Positions 23,990 to 31,841 of a stretch of 64,000 nucleotides of DNA are shown piece after piece. A program made the translations under genes and the position numbers. Origin of the DNA: VRUE01 sp963716735 (GTDB lineage: Bacteria; Actinomycetota; Thermoleophilia; Solirubrobacterales; 70-9). Within the stretch, counting starts at the first letter, position 1. The number at the start of each line of letters is the position of its first letter. The notes under the pieces were generated by a model. That model did not search any database, was not told where the DNA came from, and saw nothing but the letters and a program-made list of their open reading frames with translations. The stretch is taken from assembly GCA_963716735.1 (NCBI GenBank), contig OY970321.1:124001-188000 (forward strand), written 5' to 3'.

Positions 23990-24919
23990 ATGACCAGCCT
24001 GCCGCGCAGTGTCCGCATCCGTGAGGTCGGACCTCGCGATGGATTTCAGAATGAGCCGGAGACGATTGCCACCGCGGAGAAGGTGCGGCTGATCGATCTG
24101 CTCTCGGCGAACGGGTTGAAGCGGCTGGAGGTCACCTCCTTCGTGCGGCCGGACGTTATCCCGCAGCTCTCCGATGCCGAGGAGGTCCTCAGCGGGGTGC
24201 GGCGCCGCGACGGGGTCTCTTTCTCGGTCCTGATCCCCAACGAGCGTGGGCTGGAGCGGGCCCTGGGGTTGCGCGATCGCTTCGACGAGATCAACGTCTT
24301 CCTCTCCGCCTCGGAGACCCATAACCGCAAGAACGTCAACCGCTCGATCGAGGAGTCGCTCGCGGGTCTGGAGCGGACGCTCGCGACCGCCCGTGAGGCA
24401 GGGCTGCGTTGCGAGGGCGTGATCTCTACCTCCTTCGGCTGCCCCTACGAGGGGGCGGTCCCTCCGGATCGGGTCTTCGCGATAGCCGAGCGCCTCGCGG
24501 CCGCCGGCTGCGAGGAGATCGGCTTCGGCGACACGACCGGGATGGCCAACCCGGTTCAGGTCCGCGAGTTTTTCGCGGCGGCGGGGAAGCGGCTCTCCGG
24601 GGTCGAGCTGACCGCGCACTTCCACAACACGCGCGGCCAGGGCCTGGCCAACATCCTGGCGGCGCTGGAGCAGGGGGTGGACTCCTTCGAGTCGAGCTTC
24701 GGTGAGCTTGGCGGCTGCCCGGTGCCGCCGGGCGCGACCGGCAACGTCTCGACCGAGGACGTGGTCTCGATGCTGCACGAGATGGGGATTGAGACGGGGA
24801 TCGACCTGCCGAAGCTGCTCGAGGCCTCACGCGCCGCCCAGGACGTGCTCGGCCGCCCGTTGGGCGCCCACGTGCTGATCGCCGGGCCGGTCGACTGGCA
24901 TCGCGGGCTGGATGGCTGA
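23990..24919 (+). CDS. Hydroxymethylglutaryl-CoA lyase
   Basis: 309 residues, TIM-barrel lyase cleaving HMG-CoA to acetyl-CoA and acetoacetate in leucine breakdown. Metal/catalytic segments: REVGPRDGFQNEP (Asp), TAHFHNTRGQGLANI (His ligands) and the signature GGCPVPPGATGNVSTEDV with the catalytic Cys. Its neighbours make biochemical sense: an acyl-CoA carboxylase beta subunit directly downstream could be methylcrotonyl-CoA carboxylase, and the acetoacetate made could be activated by the acetoacetyl-CoA synthetase at 27127-29106. Confidence 0.92.
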   Translation: MTSLPRSVRIREVGPRDGFQNEPETIATAEKVRLIDLLSANGLKRLEVTSFVRPDVIPQLSDAEEVLSGVRRRDGVSFSVLIPNERGLERALGLRDRFDEINVFLSASETHNRKNVNRSIEESLAGLERTLATAREAGLRCEGVISTSFGCPYEGAVPPDRVFAIAERLAAAGCEEIGFGDTTGMANPVQVREFFAAAGKRLSGVELTAHFHNTRGQGLANILAALEQGVDSFESSFGELGGCPVPPGATGNVSTEDVVSMLHEMGIETGIDLPKLLEASRAAQDVLGRPLGAHVLIAGPVDWHRGLDG

Positions 24920-24945
24920 TCATCTAGCCGAATAGGCTCCCCGCC

Positions 24946-26466
24946 GTGACCGATTTCGCCAAGGCACTGGAGGCTGCGCTCGGCGGTGGCCCGCAGCGCC
25001 ACCACGAGAAGACCGCCGAGCAGGGCAAGCTGCCGGTGCGCGAGCGGGTCGAGCGCCTGGTAGACGAGGGCTCCTTCGCCGAGGAGGCGTTGCTGGCCAA
25101 CTGGAGTGAGGAGGGACTCGGCGCCGACGGCGTCGTCACGGGACTGGCGACGATCGACGGCCGCCGTGTCGCATTGATGGCCAATGATCCGACCGTGAAG
25201 GCGGGCTCCTGGGGGCCGAAGACGGTCGAGAAGATCCTCCGGATCCAGGAGCGGGCGCTGAAGCTGCAGCTGCCGATGGTCTACCTGGTCGACTCGGCCG
25301 GGGCGCGAATCACCGACCAGGTGCAGATGTTCCCCGGCCGCCGCGGCGCAGGCCGCATCTTCCACAACGAGGTGCGGCTCTCCGGCCAGGTTCCGCAGGT
25401 CTGCCTGCTGTTCGGGCCGAGCGCCGCCGGCGGTGCCTACATCCCCGCCTTCTGCGACGTGGTGATCATGCGCGAGGGCAACGCCTCGATGTACCTGGGG
25501 TCGCCGCGGATGGCCGAGATGGTGATCGGCGAGACGGTGACGCTGGAGGAGATGGGCGGGGCGAAGATGCACACCGGCGTCTCCGGTTGCGGCCACTTCC
25601 TGGTCAAGAGCGACGAGGAGGCGATCGACCTCGCCAAGCGCTACCTCTCCTACATGCCGGGAAGCTGGCGCGAGGAGCCACCCGCTGCCGAGCCTGTCGC
25701 GCCGGCCTCCGAGACGGCGATCGCCGAGATCGTCCCGGCCGATGAGAACCAGCCCTTCGACATGCGCGAGGTGCTCGACGTCCTGCTCGACGCCGACTCC
25801 TTCCTTGAAGTCCACAAGCGCTGGGCCAAAGAGCTGATCGTCGGCTATGGGCGGCTCGACGGGCGCGTCGTCGGCGTCGTCGCCAGCCAGCCGCGCCAGA
25901 AAGGCGGCGTGCTCTTCGTCGACTCGGCCGACAAGGCGGCGCGCTTCATCCAGACCTGCAACGCCTTCAACGTGCCGCTGCTCTTCCTCGCCGACGTGCC
26001 CGGCTTCATGATCGGCACCGCGGTCGAGCGCCAGGGGATCATCCGCCACGGCGCGAAGATGATCAGCGCCGTCTCCGAGGCGACCGTGCCCAAGCTCAGC
26101 GTCATAGTCCGCAAGGCCTACGGCGCCGGCCTCTACGCGATGGCCGGGCCGGCCTTCGAACCCGACTGCTGCATCGCCCTGCCGAGCGCCTCGATCGCGG
26201 TGATGGGCCCCGAGGCGGCGATCAACGCCGTCTTCTACAACCAGATCCAGGCGATCGAGGACGAGGCCGAGCGGGCCGAGTTCGTCGCCCGCAAACGCGA
26301 GGAGTACGCGGCCGACATCGACATCCTCCACCTCGCCTCGGAGATGGTGGTCGACGCGGTGGTCCAGCCCGAGGATCTGCGCGCCGAGGTCATTCGTCGC
26401 TTCGCGATGGCGGCGAGCAAGGACCGCTCCTTCGCCGAGCGCCGCAACCCGGTCACTCCCGCCTGA
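24946..26466 (+). CDS. Acyl-CoA carboxylase beta (carboxyltransferase) subunit
   Basis: 506 residues from GTG 24946. N- and C-terminal crotonase-like halves are visible: ANDPTVKAGSWGPKTVEKIL, VYLVDSAGARITDQVQMFPG, FGPSAAGGAYIPAFCDVV and, in the second half, FLADVPGFMIGTAVERQGII and KAYGAGLYAMAGPAFEPDC with the Gly-rich oxyanion loops. It transfers carboxyl from biotin to an acyl-CoA. Being next to HMG-CoA lyase favours methylcrotonyl-CoA as substrate, but propionyl-CoA is possible. No biotin-carrying alpha subunit lies in the window. Confidence 0.9.
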   Translation: MTDFAKALEAALGGGPQRHHEKTAEQGKLPVRERVERLVDEGSFAEEALLANWSEEGLGADGVVTGLATIDGRRVALMANDPTVKAGSWGPKTVEKILRIQERALKLQLPMVYLVDSAGARITDQVQMFPGRRGAGRIFHNEVRLSGQVPQVCLLFGPSAAGGAYIPAFCDVVIMREGNASMYLGSPRMAEMVIGETVTLEEMGGAKMHTGVSGCGHFLVKSDEEAIDLAKRYLSYMPGSWREEPPAAEPVAPASETAIAEIVPADENQPFDMREVLDVLLDADSFLEVHKRWAKELIVGYGRLDGRVVGVVASQPRQKGGVLFVDSADKAARFIQTCNAFNVPLLFLADVPGFMIGTAVERQGIIRHGAKMISAVSEATVPKLSVIVRKAYGAGLYAMAGPAFEPDCCIALPSASIAVMGPEAAINAVFYNQIQAIEDEAERAEFVARKREEYAADIDILHLASEMVVDAVVQPEDLRAEVIRRFAMAASKDRSFAERRNPVTPA

Positions 26467-26498
26467 GGACGCTTAACCCTCCTCGCTACCGTTTCGCG

Positions 26499-27158
26499 GT
26501 GGCCCGGAACGTCAGAGCGCCGTTTGTCGCATGTCTCGCCTGTGCCACCGCACTCGGAGTTCTGGCTGTTCTCGCTCTCGGTCTCGCTACGGGGAGGCAC
26601 GCCGACGTGCGCGTCTTTCTCAGGCTGGCGGAAGACGAGCCGAGCGGCGGCACCCTGGCCGACGCAATCGCCTCACTCGGCGATCCGCTGCCGATGCTGG
26701 CGATGCTCGCCGTCGCCTGCGCGATCGCGCTTTTGCGCGGCCGCCCAGGCGGTGCCCTCGCCGCGGTGCTGGTGGTCGTCGGTGCCAACGTCACCACCCA
26801 GCTGCTGAAGGTCCTGCTTGCCCATCCTCGCGTCAAGCTGGCGATCGGCGGCGATCCTTTCGAGCCCAACACCTTTCCCAGCGGCCACACCACCGCGGCG
26901 GCCTCGATCGCGGTCGCCTACCTCTTCGTGGTTCCCGCCGGCTTGCGAAAGCTGACGCTGAGCGTTGGCGCCGCATTCACGCTGGCGGTGGGGTGCTCGG
27001 TGGTGGCGATCGGCTGGCACTACCCGAGCGACGTCCTCGGCGGCATCCTCGTCGCCGCCGGCTGGGGTTTCGCCGTCCTTGCTGCAGTGCGGGCTATCGC
27101 GCCCCGCCGCCCGCGGGAGGTGGGCGTCAGCTCTCGAGCCCCGCTGCCATCTCCGTGA
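26499..27158 (+). CDS. PAP2-superfamily membrane protein, active site partly degenerate
   Basis: 219 residues, about five or six membrane helices. Motif 2 of PAP2 phosphatases is intact (PSGHT) and motif 3 is mostly present (SVVAIGWHYPSDVLGG), with the catalytic His and Asp. However, the Arg six residues before the motif-3 His is Val, and motif 1 reads KVLLAHPRVK rather than K-x6-RP. Both changes would weaken phosphate binding. It may still act on lipid phosphates or be inactive. The 3' end overlaps the convergent acetoacetyl-CoA synthetase by 32 bp. Confidence 0.82.
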   Translation: MARNVRAPFVACLACATALGVLAVLALGLATGRHADVRVFLRLAEDEPSGGTLADAIASLGDPLPMLAMLAVACAIALLRGRPGGALAAVLVVVGANVTTQLLKVLLAHPRVKLAIGGDPFEPNTFPSGHTTAAASIAVAYLFVVPAGLRKLTLSVGAAFTLAVGCSVVAIGWHYPSDVLGGILVAAGWGFAVLAAVRAIAPRRPREVGVSSRAPLPSP

Positions 27159-29106
27159 AGTAGTCGAGCGCCGCCGGGTTGGCGAGCGAGTCGCGGCTGG
27201 CCGCCTTCTCGGGCGGCGTGCCCATCAGGATCCGCTTGACGGGGACCTCGAGGACCTTGCCGCTGAGCGTGCGCGGCACCTCGGCGATCGTGAAGACCTC
27301 ATCGGGGACGTGCCGCGGCGAGCAGTGCTCGCGTACGCGCCGGGCGATCTCGCGACGCAGGTCGTCGTCCAGCTCGGTGCCCTCGCGGAGGACGACGAAG
27401 AGCGGCATCCAGCCCTCGGTGCCGGGGCGGGGGATGTCGACGACCAGGGCGTCGACGATCGCGTCGACGCCGAGTACGGCGCGGTAGATCTCGCTCGTCC
27501 CCATGCGGATGCCGGAGCGGTTGATGGTCGAGTCGGAGCGGCCGTAGATGACCGCGGTGCCGCGCGAGGTGATTTCGATCCAGTCGCCGTGGCGCCAGAC
27601 GCCGGGGTACTGCTCGAAGTAGCTGGCCCGGTAGCGGCTGCCGTCGGGGTCGCCCCAGAAGTAGACCGGCATCGAGGGCATCGGCTCGGTGACGACCAGC
27701 TCGCCGACTTCGTCGATCACCGAGTTGCCGTCCTCGTCCCAGGCCTCGACCGCGGCGCCGAGCGCCCGCGCCTGCAGCTCGCCGCGGTAGACGGGCAGCA
27801 ACGGCGTGCCGCCGACGAAGGCAGTGCAGAGGTCGGTGCCGCCGCTGGTCGAGAAGAGCCAGGTGTCGGCGCCGAGCTGCTCGTAGATCCAGTCGAAGCC
27901 CTCGGGGGAGAGGGGGGAGCCGGTCGAGCCGACGGCCTTCAATCGGCTGAGATCGCGTCCTGCGCCGGGCTCGACCCCGTCCTTCATGCAGGCGGCGATG
28001 TAGGAGGCGCTGGTTCCGAACATCGTCACTTCGGCGCGGTCCGCCAGATCCCAGAGCACGCTCATGTCGGGGTGGCCGGGGCTGCCGTCGTAGAGGACGA
28101 TTGCTGCTTTGGTCAGCAGGCCGGAGACCAGAAAGTTCCACATCATCCAGCCGGTCGTCGTGAACCAGAAGAGGCGATCGCCGGGGTGGGCGTCGACGTG
28201 GAGGTGGAGCTTCTTCAGGTGCTCGAGGAGGATGCCGCCCTGTCCCTGGACGATCGCCTTCGGCAGGCCGGTGGTGCCGGAGGAGTAGAGGACCCAGAGC
28301 GGATGCTCGAAGGGGACTCGCTCGAAGCTGAGCTCGGCACCGTCGCCCCTGGCGAGGAGCTCGTCCCAGCGCGTCGCATCGCGCAGAGAGGAGAGGTTGG
28401 GCTCGGGGTCGAGGTAGGGGAGGACGACCGTGCGGCGCAGGCTCGGCATCGCCGCCTGCAGCTCGGCGAGAACATCGCGGCGATCGAAGTCCTTGCCGCC
28501 GTAGCGGTAGCCGTCGACCGCGAAGAGGACCTTGGGCTCGATCTGGGCGAAGCGGTCGATCACGCTGGCCGAGCCGAAGTCGGGCGAGCAGCTCGACCAG
28601 ACGGCGCCGATCGAGGCGGTGGCGAGGAAAGCGACGATCGCCTCGGGGATGTTGGGGACGTAGGCGACGACGCGGTCGCCACCCTCGACCCCGAGCTCGC
28701 GCAGGCCGGCCGCGACCGCGCCAACCTGGGCGCGCAGCTCGCCCCAGCTCAGCTGGTCGAGCTCGCGCAGCTCCGAGGCGTGCAGGATCGCCGGCTCGGC
28801 GTCCTTCTTACCGGCGAAGACGTGCTCGGCGTAGTTGAGGCGGGCGCCCGCGAACCACTCCGCTCCCGGCATCTCGCGACTGCCGAGCACGCGGTCGTAG
28901 CCGCCGTCGGCCTGCACCCCGAAGAAGTCCCAGATCGAGGCCCAGAAGCCCTCGACGTCCTCGACCGACCAGCTCCAGAGGTCGTCGTAGGTGTCGAACG
29001 CGAGCCCGCGCTCGGCCGCCAGCCAGCGCATGAACTCGGTCAGCCGCGCCCGCTCGACCAGCTCGGCCGGCGGCTCCCAGAGCTTCTCGGGCGCCGCGGT
29101 ACTCAC
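27127..29106 (-). CDS. Acetoacetyl-CoA synthetase
   Basis: 659 residues from GTG 29106 (VSTAAPEKLWEPPAELVERA), overlapping the MBL gene stop (GTGA). This ANL-superfamily ligase makes acetoacetyl-CoA from acetoacetate, ATP and CoA. Seen: the family-specific N-terminus, YAEHVFAGKK, the P-loop LYSSGTTGLPKAIVQGQGG, FGTSASYIAACMKDGV, TDLCTAFVGG, and the C-terminal acyl-adenylate lysine in RTLSGKVLEVPVKRIL. Together with HMG-CoA lyase it completes conversion of leucine-derived HMG-CoA to acetyl units. Confidence 0.93.
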   Translation of the reverse strand: MSTAAPEKLWEPPAELVERARLTEFMRWLAAERGLAFDTYDDLWSWSVEDVEGFWASIWDFFGVQADGGYDRVLGSREMPGAEWFAGARLNYAEHVFAGKKDAEPAILHASELRELDQLSWGELRAQVGAVAAGLRELGVEGGDRVVAYVPNIPEAIVAFLATASIGAVWSSCSPDFGSASVIDRFAQIEPKVLFAVDGYRYGGKDFDRRDVLAELQAAMPSLRRTVVLPYLDPEPNLSSLRDATRWDELLARGDGAELSFERVPFEHPLWVLYSSGTTGLPKAIVQGQGGILLEHLKKLHLHVDAHPGDRLFWFTTTGWMMWNFLVSGLLTKAAIVLYDGSPGHPDMSVLWDLADRAEVTMFGTSASYIAACMKDGVEPGAGRDLSRLKAVGSTGSPLSPEGFDWIYEQLGADTWLFSTSGGTDLCTAFVGGTPLLPVYRGELQARALGAAVEAWDEDGNSVIDEVGELVVTEPMPSMPVYFWGDPDGSRYRASYFEQYPGVWRHGDWIEITSRGTAVIYGRSDSTINRSGIRMGTSEIYRAVLGVDAIVDALVVDIPRPGTEGWMPLFVVLREGTELDDDLRREIARRVREHCSPRHVPDEVFTIAEVPRTLSGKVLEVPVKRILMGTPPEKAASRDSLANPAALDYFTEMAAGLES

Positions 29107-29942
29107 CCGGTTGCCGGCGCGGCCGCGGCCCTGGCCTGCTCGCGCTTCAGCTCGTACGGGTCGTGGGAGCAGAGGAGGTTGACCTCGTGGCCGTGGCGGC
29201 CGGCCAGCTCTTGCAGCCGGTCGCGATTGCGCTTGCGGGCCTTGCCGTCGGCGCCGTTCAGCGTCTGGAAGAGGCGCAGTCCCGGCGGGCAACTCGGCGG
29301 CGTCTCGATCTCGCCGTGGTTGAAGTAGGCGTCGCCGCAGTGCAGCAGCCAGCCATCGCCCGTTCGCAGCGCCACGCCCGAGTGGCCGCGCGAGTGGCCG
29401 AAGAGCGGGATCAGCAGCACCTCGGCGTCGAGGCCGGGCAGGATGCGGACGCTTTCGAAGCCGAACCAGTCGTCCCCGCCCTGGTCGTGCCTGACCCAGC
29501 GTGGCCCATGCTTCCAGTGGGCTTCGGGGTAGCGCAGTTTGTCCTTAAGACCCGGGTTGAGCGCCGCGTCGAGCTCGGTCGAGAGGACGTGCACCTCCGC
29601 CTGCGGGAAGTCGGGCAGCCCGCCGGAGTGATCGGGGTCGAGATGGGTGACGACGATCTGGCGCACGTCAGTGGCGCTGAAGCCGAGCGCTTCGAGCTGC
29701 GCCAGCGCCGTGGTCTCGGCTTTCGGCTCGGCGTTCATCAGACCGAAGATGGCGCCCAGCTGGCGCGGGTTGCGAGCATCCTCCATGCCGAATCCGGTGT
29801 CGACCAGGACCAGCCCCTCGCCGGTCTCGATCGCCAGGCAGTGGCAGACGACGAAGCCCTTCTCCAGGAGCCCGCCCTCGCCGTTGATAAAGCGCCTCCC
29901 GTGAGGGCAGAGCGAGCCGCAGTTGAGGTGGTGCACCCTCAT
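29103..29942 (-). CDS. MBL-fold metallo-hydrolase
   Basis: 279 residues. Metal ligands are clear: THLDPDHSGG (an HxxxDH variant of the HxHxDH motif), later HSRGHSGVAL and HCGDAYFNH. The N-terminus LNCGSLCPHG resembles lactonase/quorum-quenching-like members. The substrate could be a lactone, thioester or phosphoester. It is co-transcribed with acetoacetyl-CoA synthetase through a 4-bp overlap, so an acyl-CoA-related role is possible, but nothing in the sequence fixes it. Confidence 0.88.
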   Translation of the reverse strand: MRVHHLNCGSLCPHGRRFINGEGGLLEKGFVVCHCLAIETGEGLVLVDTGFGMEDARNPRQLGAIFGLMNAEPKAETTALAQLEALGFSATDVRQIVVTHLDPDHSGGLPDFPQAEVHVLSTELDAALNPGLKDKLRYPEAHWKHGPRWVRHDQGGDDWFGFESVRILPGLDAEVLLIPLFGHSRGHSGVALRTGDGWLLHCGDAYFNHGEIETPPSCPPGLRLFQTLNGADGKARKRNRDRLQELAGRHGHEVNLLCSHDPYELKREQARAAAAPATG

Positions 29943-29995
29943 CGCGAGCTGAGTCTAGTGCGAGGCCGACGGCCGCGGTCTATCGTTCGGCCCGC

Positions 29996-30080
29996 GCCGG
30001 AGTGGCGGAATTGGCATACGCGATCGGCTCAAAATCGATTGCCCTTTATGGGCTTGTGGGTTCGAGTCCCACCTCCGGCA
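29996..30080 (+). tRNA. tRNA-Leu (anticodon CAA)
   Basis: An 85-nt cloverleaf. Acceptor GCCGGAG pairs with CTCCGGC, the anticodon stem ATCGG/TCGAT holds loop CTCAAAA (anticodon CAA), there is a long variable arm typical of Leu, and the T-arm is GTGGGTTCGAGTCCCAC. The CCA end is not encoded. A 17-base inverted repeat follows at once. Confidence 0.96.
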
Positions 30081-30082
30081 TC

Positions 30083-30154
30083 GCCTGACGGCGCCTGACG
30101 CTGCGCGGTGCGGCGTCCTCGGTCCTGGCCCCGCTTGGTCAGGTGCCGTCAGGC
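30083..30154. repeat. Large inverted repeat after tRNA-Leu
   Basis: Arms GCCTGACGGCGCCTGAC (30083-30099) and a 16-of-17 complement (30138-30154) enclose a 38-base loop. It fills the space between tRNA-Leu and the convergent gene ending at 30156. It may be a two-way terminator. It shares the private-arm palindromic layout of the other elements here, but no conserved core was found. Confidence 0.65.
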
Positions 30155-30155
30155 C

Positions 30156-30683
30156 CTAGGCCGGTTGCGGAGCTCCGGCGCCGTAGTCCTCGCCGGAGCC
30201 GATCGGGCGTTCCTCCTCGACGTGCCAGTCCTGGCTGAAGCCGTAGAAGCAGGCGACGATCAGGAGCAGCTGCAGGAGGGCGAGGATGACGACCAGCAGG
30301 CCGATCAGCGACACCGGGAGCAGCGCATCTTCGAAGCCGGCCTTGTCGCGGGCGAACCAGCTGTTGGCGCCGACCGCGCAGAAGATCGCCAGGATCATCG
30401 AGAGCGAAGCGGCGACGGGGAGGATGCCGCGGCTCCAGCGTCGCCCGACGAGGTAGGAGAAGAAGGCGTAGAGCAGGGCGAAGATCAGGCAGACGAGGCC
30501 CATGGCGCCGCCGCCGCTGAGCAGCGAGAAGCCGCCGATCGTCACCAGGAAGGCGATTACGGCCGTCGCGAGCATCAGAAATGCGACCACGAACCTGGTC
30601 GTGATCACGTCGGCCTTCTCCCGATTCGGGTGCCAGAGCTCGTAGCCCGGCGTTACCTCTCCTACCGCCACGCCAACGATCAT
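30156..30683 (-). CDS. Four-helix membrane protein of unknown function
   Basis: 175 residues. Four hydrophobic segments are visible (from VVAFLMLATAVIAFLVTIGG to LLVVILALLQLLLIVACFYG) between short polar ends; the N-terminus includes YELWHPNREKADVITTR and the C-terminus is acidic. No charged residues in the helices suggest a pore or carrier. It stands alone between tRNA genes on the opposite strand. Confidence 0.65.
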   Translation of the reverse strand: MIVGVAVGEVTPGYELWHPNREKADVITTRFVVAFLMLATAVIAFLVTIGGFSLLSGGGAMGLVCLIFALLYAFFSYLVGRRWSRGILPVAASLSMILAIFCAVGANSWFARDKAGFEDALLPVSLIGLLVVILALLQLLLIVACFYGFSQDWHVEEERPIGSGEDYGAGAPQPA

Positions 30684-30743
30684 AGAATCTAAGTGCGACG
30701 CAGCGGCATTGGCCGCGCGTTAAGCAGCCAGAAAGACGTTCGC

Positions 30744-30827
30744 GCGGGCGTGGCGGAATTGGTATACGCGCCAGGTTTAGGTCCTGGTGGGCTTCGGCCC
30801 GTGGGGGTTCAAGTCCCTCCGCCCGCA
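30744..30827 (+). tRNA. tRNA-Leu (anticodon UAG)
   Basis: 84 nt. Acceptor GCGGGCG pairs with CGCCCGC; anticodon stem CCAGG/CCTGG with loop TTTAGGT gives anticodon TAG; a long variable arm and T-arm GGGGGTTCAAGTCCCTC are present. No encoded CCA. Confidence 0.96.
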
Positions 30828-30843
30828 TAGAATCGGCTACCTA

Positions 30844-30917
30844 GGGGCAGTGGCCCAACTGGCTAAGGCACCGGTCTCCAAAACCGGCGATTCCAGGTTC
30901 GAGTCCTGGCTGCCCCG
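30844..30917 (+). tRNA. tRNA-Trp (anticodon CCA)
   Basis: 74 nt. Acceptor GGGGCAG/CTGCCCC, anticodon stem CCGGT/ACCGG with loop CTCCAAA (anticodon CCA), discriminator G. Nineteen bases of its anticodon-to-T-arm region recur exactly at 47372-47390 in the island, suggesting that it has served as an integration target. Confidence 0.96.
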
Positions 30918-30978
30918 CTCAATGCTCTCGCGGTTTGGGTCCCGCGCACTCAGACCAGCCTGAACCCGTCTTCGGCCC

Positions 30979-31233
30979 TCAGCGCAGCTCGTCGAGCGAG
31001 GAAACCTCGAGGTCGAACGGTTCCTCGGCGGAGCGCCGACGTCGGTACGGGGAGACCGTCACACGGTGGACCTCACCGCAGGCGCACGGGACCTCGATCG
31101 GCCGCGTGTCGCTAGCCGGGTCGGTGTCGACCTTGAGGCGTCGGAGTTGGCCGGCGGACTTGCAGCCATACGAAATCACCCAGCCGTAGTCGACAGATTC
31201 GGCTTGCTTTTTCTGGCGACGGGGTTGGGGCAT
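30979..31233 (-). CDS. Small basic protein of unknown function
   Basis: 84 residues from ATG 31233. The sequence IEVPCACGEVHRVTVSPYRR has a Cys-x-Cys and is flanked by basic stretches (MPQPRRQKKQ at the start). This could be a nucleic-acid-binding or structural small protein. Codon use and an uninterrupted frame favour a real gene, but there is no recognised family. Confidence 0.4.
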   Translation of the reverse strand: MPQPRRQKKQAESVDYGWVISYGCKSAGQLRRLKVDTDPASDTRPIEVPCACGEVHRVTVSPYRRRRSAEEPFDLEVSSLDELR

Positions 31234-31358
31234 CTACCCATCCTCTCCGGTTATGAGTCTGATTGTCGCCAGGATGCCCCGACCACCTTCATGAGGACAC
31301 TCCCGGACAGGCGGGCCTGGCGAGCACCCCGAGGGCGTCGAGGGTGTCTGACCTCTCG

Positions 31359-31763
31359 TCAGTCGGCCTGGCCGCGGCGCCGACGGGCGCTCAGACGCTC
31401 GCGCGCCGAAGGGCTTTCGGCCTTCTGCTCGATGTATTGCTGAGCGACCGAGGCCAGCAGCGCGACGAATACGCCGATGCCGGTGAGGATGTAGAAGATC
31501 GTGAAGATCTGGGTGCCGGCGGTGGTCGGGGAGAGGTCGCCGAAGCCGACGGTGGTCAGGGTCACGACCGAGAAGTAGAGGGACTCGACGATGGTCCAAT
31601 CCTCGAAGCGCCAGTAGAAGAGCGTCCCAGTGAGCACCAGGGCAGCCGCGACGAAGGGCAGCGCCTTGGTTTCGGGGTCGTGCCAAACGCCGGCGACGGC
31701 ACGCGCAAGCCCACGAAACGCAAGGGCCAAAGGAACCATGGAGTCAGGTTTCGCCGTATCCAT
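31359..31763 (-). CDS. Two-helix potassium channel protein
   Basis: 134 residues with two membrane helices flanking a pore loop with the selectivity filter TTVGFGDLSP. This is the minimal KcsA-like K+ channel layout (TM1, filter, TM2), with no cytoplasmic RCK domain; the C-terminal 25 residues are basic. It sits alone between tRNAs and a membrane-protein gene on the opposite strand. Confidence 0.9.
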   Translation of the reverse strand: MDTAKPDSMVPLALAFRGLARAVAGVWHDPETKALPFVAAALVLTGTLFYWRFEDWTIVESLYFSVVTLTTVGFGDLSPTTAGTQIFTIFYILTGIGVFVALLASVAQQYIEQKAESPSARERLSARRRRGQAD

Positions 31764-31841
31764 GCGCTTTCCTGGCGCTGTGTCGCGGTCCGGGCTTCGT
31801 AAATTCCTCGCGCACTGCTACCGGGTTCCGGTTAAGGTCGA

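Noticed and set aside
26965..29328. A long plus-strand open frame opposite the acetoacetyl-CoA synthetase gene
   Set aside because: The same GC-driven artefact; the minus strand encodes an ANL ligase with all its motifs.
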